Below are positions 1 through 6,146 of a DNA stretch of 9,231 nucleotides, one piece after another. This stretch comes from Candidatus Taylorbacteria bacterium RIFCSPLOWO2_01_FULL_50_130 (GTDB lineage Bacteria; Patescibacteriota; Minisyncoccia; Phycocordibacterales; UBA10002), in contig MHSB01000025.1 of NCBI GenBank assembly GCA_001821155.1, forward strand, positions 1 to 9,231. The letters run 5' to 3'. Within the stretch, counting starts at the first letter, position 1, and each line of letters begins with the position of its first letter. The notes under the pieces are model-generated. The model ran no database searches, had not been told where the DNA came from, and saw nothing but the letters and a program-made list of their open reading frames with translations. Made by a program: the position numbers and the translations under genes.

Positions 1-485
1 GCAAGTTTTTTTGCGTCCGCGAGATGCTCTTTCGTGAAATTGGAAACGCCGATGTGCTTTACCAGTCCCTTTTCCGCCAGCGTATCGAGCGCTTCCACGG
101 CCTCTTCCAGAGGACATTTTTTGCTAAACTCATGCAAGAGATAGAGGTCAAGATAGTCGGTGCCGAGGCGTTTCAGACTTTTCTTGCAAGATTCTAAAAT
201 ACCATCGCAGGTGTGATTCTCTTTTGAGACCTTTGACGTAATGAAAAGTTTCCTCCTGTTAATTCCCTGTATCGCCTCTCCGACAAGCTCTTCGGTGTGT
301 CCCTGCCCATACGCCTCGGCAGTATCAATGTGCACAACACCCATCTCGAGTGCCGCCTTTATGGCCGTTACCTCCGCCGCGTCGTTGCTCGCATCGGGCG
401 CATCTTTCCCCCCCATCTGCAGGGTGCCAAGTCCAAGCTCCGGCAATCCAAATCCGCTTTTCAGTCTCTTCATCGGAATCTCCAT
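1..485 (-). CDS. Aldo/keto reductase, N-terminal part (runs off left edge)
   Basis: This is an NADPH-dependent oxidoreductase of the aldo/keto reductase superfamily, a cytosolic TIM barrel acting on carbonyl substrates that cannot be named from sequence. The reverse strand from ATG at 485 gives 161 uninterrupted codons to the window edge, about half of a usual ~270-320-residue protein. The N-terminus has the typical GLGTLQMGG strand (residues 18-26). The catalytic tetrad is visible: Asp54 and Tyr59 in HIDTAEAYG, Lys85 in ITSKV and His118 in DLYLLHE. A KHIGVSNF segment follows near residue 140. An alternative in-frame ATG lies at 473. No good Shine-Dalgarno site precedes 485, although a GGATGTGG stretch sits about 15 bases upstream. 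A large palindrome at 556-595 lies upstream and could be its operator. The family call is secure; the substrate is unknown. Confidence 0.93.
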   Translation of the reverse strand, partial: MEIPMKRLKSGFGLPELGLGTLQMGGKDAPDASNDAAEVTAIKAALEMGVVHIDTAEAYGQGHTEELVGEAIQGINRRKLFITSKVSKENHTCDGILESCKKSLKRLGTDYLDLYLLHEFSKKCPLEEAVEALDTLAEKGLVKHIGVSNFTKEHLADAKKL

Positions 486-555
486 GTCGTCATTGTAGCA
501 TTTTCCACATCCTTCATACATCCGAAGCAAGCACTATGTACGGCTAACAATATGA

Positions 556-595
556 ATTTAGCAAAATCTTGACGGCCGTCATAATTTTGCTAAAT
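556..595. repeat. 40-bp interrupted palindrome
   Basis: Twelve-base arms ATTTAGCAAAAT (556-567) and ATTTTGCTAAAT (584-595) are perfect inverted repeats. They enclose a perfect 12-bp palindrome TGACGGCCGTCA (570-581), and only the two base pairs between arm and core are mismatched. No T-run follows on either strand, so it is not an ordinary terminator. It lies about 70 bases upstream of the aldo/keto reductase start and could be an operator for a dimeric regulator, a cruciform-forming site, or one end of a repeat element (see the palindrome at 889-926). The structure is read directly; the function is not known. Confidence 0.85.
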
Positions 596-610
596 CGCAT
601 TACGATTACA

Positions 611-639
611 TTGACTTCTTACGAGAACGAGAATTTACT
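611..639 (+). promoter_or_regulatory. Possible sigma-70-type promoter for a plus-strand transcript
   Basis: TTGACT (611-616, five of six matches to the -35 consensus) is followed after exactly 17 bases by TTTACT (634-639, four of six matches to the -10 consensus). Transcription would begin near 646 and run toward the terminator at 858-891. Such matches arise by chance in AT-rich DNA; support comes only from the spacing and from the otherwise unexplained terminator downstream. Confidence 0.3.
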
Positions 640-713
640 AACTGTGATGAATACAACCATAGTTCCTTCACGTCGGGAGTTCTTCCCCAGAAGCTCCGAT
701 CGACCCAATCTCC

Positions 714-738
714 ACGGTTCGGACAAAGTCCGAACCGT
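714..738. repeat. Perfect 11-bp hairpin with 3-base loop
   Basis: ACGGTTCGGAC (714-724) and GTCCGAACCGT (728-738) are exact inverted repeats around AAA. No T-run follows, so it is unlikely to be a terminator; it could be a stem of the proposed RNA or a protein-binding palindrome. Confidence 0.85.
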
Positions 739-857
739 ACCCCGCACCGCGAGACTTCGGGAGAATGTTTATCCTCCTACACAGCCCGGTGGCGTCGCGG
801 CAGGAAGTCAGCGCGAGAAAATCCCGCGCCGGCGATAGGCGGAATCAAGTGGTGCTC

Positions 858-891
858 CGCGCGAAGCCAGAGCTTCGCGCGCTCTTTTTTT
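858..891 (+). terminator. Rho-independent terminator, plus strand
   Basis: A nine-base perfect GC-rich stem, CGCGCGAAG (858-866) with CTTCGCGCG (873-881), closes a six-base loop CCAGAG and is followed by CTC and seven T residues (885-891). This is a textbook intrinsic terminator for a plus-strand transcript. The gene to its left, the aldo/keto reductase, is on the other strand, so it must end some other plus-strand RNA. Its T-run is also the start of the next large hairpin (889-926). Confidence 0.8.
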
Positions 892-926
892 AGCACGGAA
901 GCCACGCTCGTGGTTTCCGTGCTAAA
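889..926. repeat. 17-pair hairpin sharing end sequence with the 556-595 palindrome
   Basis: TTTAGCACGGAA (889-900) pairs with TTCCGTGCTAAA (915-926). The stem continues inward through a G-T wobble and CCAC/GTGG, with a GCTC loop. Its outer sequence TTTAGCA...TGCTAAA is the same heptamer that ends the palindrome at 556-595. It lies just upstream of the broken Dop-like gene start and could be part of its 5' leader or a repeat boundary. Confidence 0.85.
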
Positions 927-930
927 TCTA

Positions 931-1081
931 ATGCGCGAAACGGAGAGAGGAGCCAAGACGGGAACGAGATAGCTTGACCATTACCGCGAAAGTCGGTAGT
1001 TTGTCAGAGGATAAACCGCAAACATTATATTTTAGTCCTACGTCAAAAGCGTTGGCGTAAGCTAAAAAGAAAGGAAAGATT
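931..1081 (+). pseudogene. Broken N-terminal region of the Dop/PafA-family gene
   Basis: Two frames together resemble the missing N-terminus of the gene that follows. From ATG 931 the first frame reads MRETERGAKTGT and stops at TAG 970-972. The frame of the downstream gene is open from 932 and reads SLTITAKVGS from 971. It then reaches an in-frame TAA at 1058-1060 and resumes as AKKKGKIV directly into the downstream protein. Dop/PafA proteins start with a GxExEYG strand that helps bind ATP and magnesium. A GT pair at the end of the first frame, followed by AGAT where a GAG-rich stretch would be expected, suggests small deletions exactly there. The TAA is one base from GAA (Glu). The frames are observed; the reconstruction is inference. 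Confidence 0.55.
1071..1075 (+). promoter_or_regulatory. Shine-Dalgarno site for the internal GTG start
   Basis: AAGGA sits six bases before GTG 1082, a good spacing. It lies in a Lys/Gly-rich stretch (AKKKGKI in the downstream frame), so it may simply be former coding sequence that happens to serve as a ribosome site. It supports translation of the shortened protein but does not prove it. Confidence 0.5.
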
Positions 1082-2485
1082 GTGGATACCAGGTCTTTGA
1101 TACTTGATGCTCTGAAACGGCGCGTATCGCTCTTTAACACGTGGCCAACGCCGGAGGTTGTGCGAATCGGCGGAGATGAAGGCGAGCTTGGCAATTTAGA
1201 CATCAGCGGCAATATAAACGCTGAATTTCATCGCCTCCCCGTCATTACGGGGAATGGCGGCAAAATCTACAAAGACATGGGACATGTGGAATTTTGCACC
1301 CCCGAAACGTCCAACCCGGTGGCGCGTACCGCCTACATTGAGGCCATGAGGCGGTACTGTTTCAGAGAAAGGTACGCGCACAAGCTATATTACCACTGTG
1401 TTGACGGAGACAACAACACTTTCGGAGGGTCACATGAAAATTGGTTTACGCGCGCTTGTAGGAAAGATTGGCAGAAACTGATTCCGTTTCTCATTGCACG
1501 CACCCTCATTGCCGGTTCGGGAAATTGGACAAAGCGAAACGGAATGCCAACATACGAGATTAGCCAGCGCGCGCGGTTCATTGTAACGGATGTAAGTGAG
1601 GAGACAACGTGTAATCGCGGGATTATCAATACTCGCCCAGAGTCGTCTTCAAAAGTTGGGGGGTGGAACCGAATGCATGTTATTTACAGCGAACCTACGA
1701 TGTGCGAGGTGGCGACTTTTCTGAAGATTGGCCTTATGTCGCTCGTCGTCGAATTGATGGAGATAGATGCCCTGCCATCAATCAAATACGACCGCGAGAA
1801 AGCTGTGTCGGACATTCATCGTATTTCTCTAAGAATGAGCAGATGGTTTCTTAATGGCGTGACCGAAGGACCAAAGGGAGCTGTTGAACTCTTGGGGTGC
1901 TATGTTGCGCGGGCAAGAGAACTCTTTTTTGGACGGGACGAGGCGACGAACGCGGTTATCCTCATAGCCGAGGATACTTTAGAAAAACTCGCCTCGAACA
2001 TAAGGATGTTGCTCTTCGGCAGACTTGATTGGGTCACGAAATATGAAGTCTTGCGACTTGTGCTTGAGGAGTTTCCTGACCCCATCAAGGATGAGTTTGA
2101 GTGGTTAAGAAGTCAGGACATAGAGTGGCACAACTTAAATCAAGCCGAGGGCCTTTATTACGGACTTCGCCAAACCGGACAGGTCGAGAGAATTGTTTCA
2201 GACGAGCTTATCGCGGAAGCGATGGAGGAGCCGCCGGCCGATACGCGGGCATTTGTGCGCGGAAAAACGCAACAACTGCTCAAAAAGGAGGGGCGAGGAC
2301 GCGAATTGCGTAACCCCGCGTGGAAGGAAATTTCGGTGGTTGATGCCAAGATGAATCGTTCTGACGAAAAACTGGGAACAAAAGAATCACCGCGCGTCTA
2401 TTGGAAAGAGCCGATTCCTAATCCATTTGAATCCGGAAGGGAACTCCTGGAGCGAATCAAAGCTAGGATTGAAAAGGGAGAATAA
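1082..2485 (+). CDS. Pup ligase/depupylase family protein (Dop/PafA), N-terminally shortened
   Basis: PafA joins the Pup modifier to lysines of target proteins; Dop deamidates Pup or removes it. Both share a glutamine-synthetase-like fold. Family landmarks in order: NGGKIYKDMGHVEF (58-71) with the expected catalytic Asp65, DGDNNTFGGSHEN (108-120), AGSGNW (144-149), ISQR (160-163), EETTCNRGIINTR (173-185), MHVIYSEPTM (198-207), DWVTK (316-320), GLYYGLRQTGQVERIV (357-372) and PPADTRAFVRGK (384-395). The DG-x-GSHEN and GSG forms, the ETT-x-x-RGIINTR motif, and the long spacing from the expected N-terminus to NGG favour Dop over PafA. GTG 1082 has a good ribosome site but leaves out the GxExEYG metal/ATP strand, whose damaged remnant lies upstream. 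It is the only long plus-strand gene here. Family is near certain; Dop versus PafA and activity are uncertain. Confidence 0.88.
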   Translation: MDTRSLILDALKRRVSLFNTWPTPEVVRIGGDEGELGNLDISGNINAEFHRLPVITGNGGKIYKDMGHVEFCTPETSNPVARTAYIEAMRRYCFRERYAHKLYYHCVDGDNNTFGGSHENWFTRACRKDWQKLIPFLIARTLIAGSGNWTKRNGMPTYEISQRARFIVTDVSEETTCNRGIINTRPESSSKVGGWNRMHVIYSEPTMCEVATFLKIGLMSLVVELMEIDALPSIKYDREKAVSDIHRISLRMSRWFLNGVTEGPKGAVELLGCYVARARELFFGRDEATNAVILIAEDTLEKLASNIRMLLFGRLDWVTKYEVLRLVLEEFPDPIKDEFEWLRSQDIEWHNLNQAEGLYYGLRQTGQVERIVSDELIAEAMEEPPADTRAFVRGKTQQLLKKEGRGRELRNPAWKEISVVDAKMNRSDEKLGTKESPRVYWKEPIPNPFESGRELLERIKARIEKGE

Positions 2486-2498
2486 TCTTGCTTGTCAC

Positions 2499-2535
2499 AA
2501 ACCCGAAAGGTCAGACTTTTCGGGTTTTGTCTTTT
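2499..2535 (+). terminator. Rho-independent terminator after the Dop-like gene
   Basis: AAACCCGAAA (2499-2508) pairs with TTTCGGGTTT (2518-2527) around a nine-base loop and is followed by TGTCTTTT. It starts 14 bases after the TAA stop. The trailing T-rich tract fits the plus strand; on the minus strand no T-run follows, so it is a poor terminator for the convergent PEBP gene. Confidence 0.75.
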
Positions 2536-2603
2536 GCAAAAACGGGGATTTCCTGCTGATACTGCCTCCTTCTCATTCAAACTCATTCAGACTATTTCAT
2601 AGT

Positions 2604-3179
2604 TCATTTCGTCCGCGAATACAAACCAATAAGTTCTCCTTTTGCAAGGATGTGTCCTTGCATGATTGACTCAAGTTCTGTTTTCGTCGAGCCCTCTTTG
2701 AGCGAGAGCTTTGTATCGAGTGCGTACGCGCTCCACACATAGCGATGTGCCCCCGACGGCGGACACGGTCCCATGTAGACAAGATTCCCTCCCGTCCCTT
2801 TTCCCGCGACACCTTCCGGCTCTTCCCCCTCCTCTATATTCATAATTCCTAATTCATTATTCATCTTCATATTGAACTTTACCCAGTGCGTCCAGCCGCC
2901 CTCTCGTGGCGCATTAGGGTCGTGCATGATGAGCGCAAGAGACTTCATGCCCTGTGGCACTCCAGAGATTTCAAGCGGAGGAGACATATCTTCTCCGTCG
3001 CAGGTAAATTTTTCAGGAATCATCCCGTTGTGCTGGAATGCGCTACTTGTAACTTTAATTTCTTGCATAGTTGCTTCAATAGATTGCACCGCTACATCTT
3101 TCTTATCTCTTTGCCAAATCAAAATGACAACCGCCAACGCCAGTACCAAGATTATAATTCCAACAACCGGGGTTCTCAT
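2604..3179 (-). CDS. YbhB/YbcL-type PEBP (Raf-kinase-inhibitor-like) protein, membrane-anchored
   Basis: The protein has 191 residues from ATG 3179: a short N-terminal hydrophobic helix (residues 5-22), a ~16-residue linker and one phosphatidylethanolamine-binding-protein domain. Family motifs are DPNAP (87-91), GGWTHW (94-99) and GPCPPSGAHRY (137-147), which form the conserved anion/ligand pocket. The hydrophobic N-terminus lacks a clear cleavage site, so the domain is probably tethered outside the membrane; the true ligand in bacteria is unknown. The 3179 start has AAGGA seven bases upstream. A longer frame begins at ATG 3245 and overlaps the stop of the preceding gene as ATGA, but it would put 22 polar residues before the helix. 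An AT-rich stretch (2835-2870) replaces the usual short loop before EEGEEPEGVAG. It lies 62 bases after the CxxC gene, probably co-transcribed. Confidence 0.9.
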   Translation of the reverse strand: MRTPVVGIIILVLALAVVILIWQRDKKDVAVQSIEATMQEIKVTSSAFQHNGMIPEKFTCDGEDMSPPLEISGVPQGMKSLALIMHDPNAPREGGWTHWVKFNMKMNNELGIMNIEEGEEPEGVAGKGTGGNLVYMGPCPPSGAHRYVWSAYALDTKLSLKEGSTKTELESIMQGHILAKGELIGLYSRTK

Positions 3180-3241
3180 AGACTTATCCTTATTCTCTCC
3201 CCGACTTTTTGTCGCGGTAATAGCGGGATGGCGGAAGAAAA

Positions 3242-3808
3242 TCATTTCTTTTTGCCGGCGGGTTTCTTTTTGGCCTTGGACGTCTTCTTTTCCGCGGTGG
3301 GAGTGCTTCCGGCGTCAATAATGGTGTCGTGCAGAGTTTGGGAGTTTGTGTGCGCAGCTTTAGGAGTAGCATGCGCCGTAGTTCCCAAAATGTTAATGAG
3401 CTTGTCGAGCTTGGAAATCACCGTTGCGAGTTGAATTTTCAGGTCATCAAGACGCTTGTCCTCTCCGCTTCCCTGCTGTGGCGCTCCTCTGAACGGACGC
3501 GGAGTAAAATTTTGTCGAGAGGCGCCGTCCCTCTTCTGAAAATTGGAGGGCGCACGGTCGCCGCGGTCTTGCGGCCCCATTGCCTGAAAACAGTCTTTAC
3601 AGTAGACGGGTCGGTCGCCGCTTGGACGAAACGGAACCTCGCATGGTCTGCCGCACTCGGCGCAAGTCGCTTTGAACATCTCTCGTTCGCCACGGTCGCC
3701 ACCTCTGAAGTTTGGCCTGTCGCCGCCAAAACTCTGCTTCCCGCCTGAACTCCGATAGGCGTCGCCTCCCCTCTGTTTGTTGCCGCCAAATTTCTTAAAA
3801 TCCCCCAT
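3242..3808 (-). CDS. CxxC-x17-CxxC zinc-ribbon protein with Gly/Arg-rich and Lys-rich tails
   Basis: This 188-residue basic protein has four visible parts. Residues 1-43 are rich in Gly, Arg, Asp and Phe, like RGG-type disordered RNA-binding tails. Residues 49-73 form the domain that gives the family its name: CAEC, exactly 17 residues, then CKDC, with an extra Cys56, which should bind one zinc. Residues 118-141 form a short amphipathic helix that may be a coiled coil. Residues 174-188 are almost all Lys, Ala and Pro. Proteins of this design are frequent in candidate-phyla genomes, but none has an established function to my knowledge; nucleic-acid binding is inferred from charge. ATG 3808 has no strong Shine-Dalgarno site. 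The TGA stop overlaps a possible ATG of the PEBP frame (ATGA), which hints at coupling, although the PEBP gene also has its own start at 3179. Confidence 0.85.
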   Translation of the reverse strand: MGDFKKFGGNKQRGGDAYRSSGGKQSFGGDRPNFRGGDRGEREMFKATCAECGRPCEVPFRPSGDRPVYCKDCFQAMGPQDRGDRAPSNFQKRDGASRQNFTPRPFRGAPQQGSGEDKRLDDLKIQLATVISKLDKLINILGTTAHATPKAAHTNSQTLHDTIIDAGSTPTAEKKTSKAKKKPAGKKK

Positions 3809-3985
3809 GTTTGTATGAAGTTACTAGTAGTGAAAGCACAGTCTACACTAAAAGAGATGAAATATGAAATATGCACCTTCCTTAGCATAACTTTGAAAAG
3901 TGTGAGGGTTTACGTTGTCTATAACTTACCGACAACAAAGACCGTCGAGTATTCGGCGAAATTTATTTTACAACGAGGAGTTTCT

Positions 3986-6079
3986 CTATTTATTTTTTAC
4001 GAGTGTAATAATTAGATTCTCTATGCCGTTTCTTATCCTCTCTTTAAATTTCTGGGGTAGACCAGAACTTGCCCAATTCCAATTCGGATTCGAACTTTCT
4101 AAATCGGTTTTATATTTTCTCCATAATTCGTCAAAATTTGCTCTTATCTGTTGCAAAAGGTCTGGACTCAATCCCATTGGTGCTAGAGTAGAAACTGCAT
4201 TATTTGTACACTCGAACGGTTGCGAACCTTCCCAAGCCGTTTGTTCATCTTTATCGTAGCGTATGCAGAAATAATTTTTTAAAGCAAGCCGATAACTGTA
4301 CTCGTCGATATAGCCAAATAATTTATTAACGCTTAAAGTCGTCAATGTCGCAGACAAAGAAGTTACGCCGAAATTGGCGAGATAGGACGCTTTTGTTGCT
4401 TCAAAGCCAAGATTGCTGGCCAGACTTAGCGCAATAAGTGATTTAAGCACATCACTAGCAATTCCTTTAAGCAGCAACACTTCTAAAGAGATATCCGTAT
4501 ACAGTTTAAGAAGCGCCTTGGTCGGGTATGGGTAGGGGCCTTTTATGAATGCGCCGTTAGTAATTCTTTCTTCGCGCATGACTTTTAATATATATTCTTT
4601 GTATGTTAGCCCAGACCCGTCATCGGCAATTTCCTTGTTTAACGCCTTTATTAAGCACATTTTTTGCTTAAAGCTTGAGCTTGCGCCACCGCACTTAGTG
4701 CCCGTTAGCCAGTCAAATGGTTTATCGTTATCTGGACCATTGTTTCCATCCCGATCTCTTATCCATTCGTCTATTTCTTCCGCAATTTCATCTTGATCGC
4801 ATATCCAGTCTATTTTGAGAAAGCAGAGAGCCGCCCCAATATGCGCCAAGGCGATACTTTCGGGAGATGGGTTTACATATATTTCTTGCTCGTTCTGCCC
4901 CACCCCCTTATTGTTATCAATAATCAAGAGCTTAACAGCATACCTGCCCTCGTCTAAAAATTTATGATCTATGATTGGAGATTCGGTGAAAACTGCATCG
5001 TTATTGCCGAAATCCCATATATAGACCGTAATCGATCCGTCTGCGTCTGGATCAATAGAGGATGCGGCATTAAAAGTTACTGCTTCACCAGCTTTCGGGT
5101 TTTGCGGAGTAAAAGTAAATGAAGCAATCGGCGGTTGATTTTCTTTTACATCAAATCTTTGTTCTTTGCCGTCAACTATGCCATCAAGTATAGTACCGAT
5201 CTCTCCATCCGACGCTTGAAGACGATAGCGGTATATGCCTGTCGGAAACGATTTTGTCAGCGAGTATTGTTCTCCGTTGGCGTAGTTCCCGTCGTGCAAT
5301 TCCGCGTTTGCGAACGAATCCAAAACCATTGCGTCGCTGGATACCTCTACCGCTGGCTCATTAGATATATTGCCATCATAAACAACAGTGCGTATGTCGG
5401 CCGGTGGGTTATTATCCGTGTCGGTATAGACGATCTTGAACGCAAAGGATGTTTCAGTATCGCCCTCATCGGGATTTATTCCGTCGTCAATATATCCGGG
5501 TTCTGGAGAATAAGAAAGAGTTGGCGGCTGATTTTGAGATATAAATTCTAAAGAAAAGTATGCATCTTTGATAATGGGGTCTTGTTCCCAACTAATGATA
5601 GTGAAGCCCTGATATAAATCGCCGTACGGATAAGAGGTATCGTCTGTTGAACCAAGCAATTTGACGCCATCATAATTAGCAGGAAACCTAAGCCAGTAAC
5701 ATTTATCGGGACTCGTCGTAAAAGCAGGAAAATCAAAAATGTACTCTTCGAAACTTTCTCCGTTTCTTGCTGGCGTAAAAACTCCGATTTTGTCATTGCC
5801 GCCATGTATGCGCGTTTCGCAGGAAAGCGACTCATAAAGATGGAACTCCATATTGGTTGAGTTTATCGTATTCGCCTTAAATCTGGCGCGATTAAAAGTG
5901 CCCTGAAACTGAGACGGTTCGGAGGACAATAACTGCCGCCAATCGGTATGACGGATCTCTGATGTAGCGTTAATATCCGGCTGGCTTACCACAACAGTGG
6001 CATACGCCCGCGAGGAACCAAAGAGAACGCCACTGGCAAGGATTATCGAAATTACCGATGCCCCTAATAGCCTTTTCAT
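3986..6079 (-). CDS. Secreted PKD-domain surface protein with uncharacterised helical C-terminus
   Basis: The protein has 697 residues from ATG 6079 and opens with a clear signal peptide: MKRLL, a hydrophobic core, then SRAYA before TV, with cleavage expected near residue 27. Residues 28-180 are probably beta-rich and contain Cys88 and Cys127. Residues 183-312 form an Ig-like module starting NQPPTLSYSPEPGY and containing YTDTDNNPP. Residues 315-403 form a PKD domain (NQPPIASFTFTPQNPKAGE, then YIWDFGN and DEGRYAVKL). Residues 405-697 are mostly helical and unlike anything I recognise, with a DRDGNNGPDND acidic loop, six cysteines (419, 427, 463, 475, 605, 624) and a long hydrophobic stretch at 525-585. 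No sorting motif or final membrane helix is seen. The frame extends upstream to 6262 but would overlap the helicase gene and bury the signal peptide. The coding region is visibly AT-richer than its neighbours. Adhesion or surface binding is inference. Confidence 0.85.
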   Translation of the reverse strand: MKRLLGASVISIILASGVLFGSSRAYATVVVSQPDINATSEIRHTDWRQLLSSEPSQFQGTFNRARFKANTINSTNMEFHLYESLSCETRIHGGNDKIGVFTPARNGESFEEYIFDFPAFTTSPDKCYWLRFPANYDGVKLLGSTDDTSYPYGDLYQGFTIISWEQDPIIKDAYFSLEFISQNQPPTLSYSPEPGYIDDGINPDEGDTETSFAFKIVYTDTDNNPPADIRTVVYDGNISNEPAVEVSSDAMVLDSFANAELHDGNYANGEQYSLTKSFPTGIYRYRLQASDGEIGTILDGIVDGKEQRFDVKENQPPIASFTFTPQNPKAGEAVTFNAASSIDPDADGSITVYIWDFGNNDAVFTESPIIDHKFLDEGRYAVKLLIIDNNKGVGQNEQEIYVNPSPESIALAHIGAALCFLKIDWICDQDEIAEEIDEWIRDRDGNNGPDNDKPFDWLTGTKCGGASSSFKQKMCLIKALNKEIADDGSGLTYKEYILKVMREERITNGAFIKGPYPYPTKALLKLYTDISLEVLLLKGIASDVLKSLIALSLASNLGFEATKASYLANFGVTSLSATLTTLSVNKLFGYIDEYSYRLALKNYFCIRYDKDEQTAWEGSQPFECTNNAVSTLAPMGLSPDLLQQIRANFDELWRKYKTDLESSNPNWNWASSGLPQKFKERIRNGIENLIITLVKNK

Positions 6080-6146
6080 TAAATCAAAGATAGCATAACC
6101 AAAAGTTAAAATAAAATATGGAGTATGAAATACCGAAGAAAAGGAT

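Larger units (their letters stand above)
646..891 (+). ncRNA. Candidate structured small RNA (alternatively a 63-codon leaderless gene)
   Basis: A clear plus-strand terminator at 858-891 has no recognisable plus-strand protein gene before it. The stretch between the promoter-like pair at 611-639 and that terminator is about 245 bases. It is rich in potential stems, including a perfect 11-bp hairpin with an AAA loop at 714-738 and GC-rich complementary tracts around 768-835. I do not recognise RNase P RNA, tmRNA, 6S, SRP RNA or a riboswitch in it. An alternative reading is a 63-codon frame from ATG 647 to TAG 838, very rich in Arg and Pro, which would be nearly leaderless and ends 19 bases before the terminator stem. 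The Arg-rich composition looks like chance translation of GC-rich structured sequence, so I favour RNA. Both options remain open. Confidence 0.3.

Noticed and set aside
569..838. Open frame of 89 codons across the palindrome and hairpin region
   Set aside because: The start would be a TTG inside the 556-595 palindrome and the translation is Arg/Pro-rich without a recognisable domain. Its shorter form from ATG 647 is kept only as an alternative in the RNA entry.
2572..2589. Two copies of CTCATTCA separated by two bases
   Set aside because: Two eight-base copies in a short gap are too little to support a functional repeat.
3180..3245. Longer PEBP start at ATG 3245
   Set aside because: It adds 22 polar residues before the membrane helix and has a weak ribosome site, while ATG 3179 has AAGGA at good spacing. 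The ATGA overlap keeps the longer start possible but less likely.
2872..3434. Overlapping open frames on the plus strand opposite the PEBP and CxxC genes
   Set aside because: They are the opposite strand of well-supported genes and show no domain or ribosome site of their own.
3914..3936. Inverted repeat GTTGTC / GACAAC after the PKD gene
   Set aside because: It has only six base pairs, an 11-base loop and no T-run on the minus strand, so it is too weak to call a terminator.
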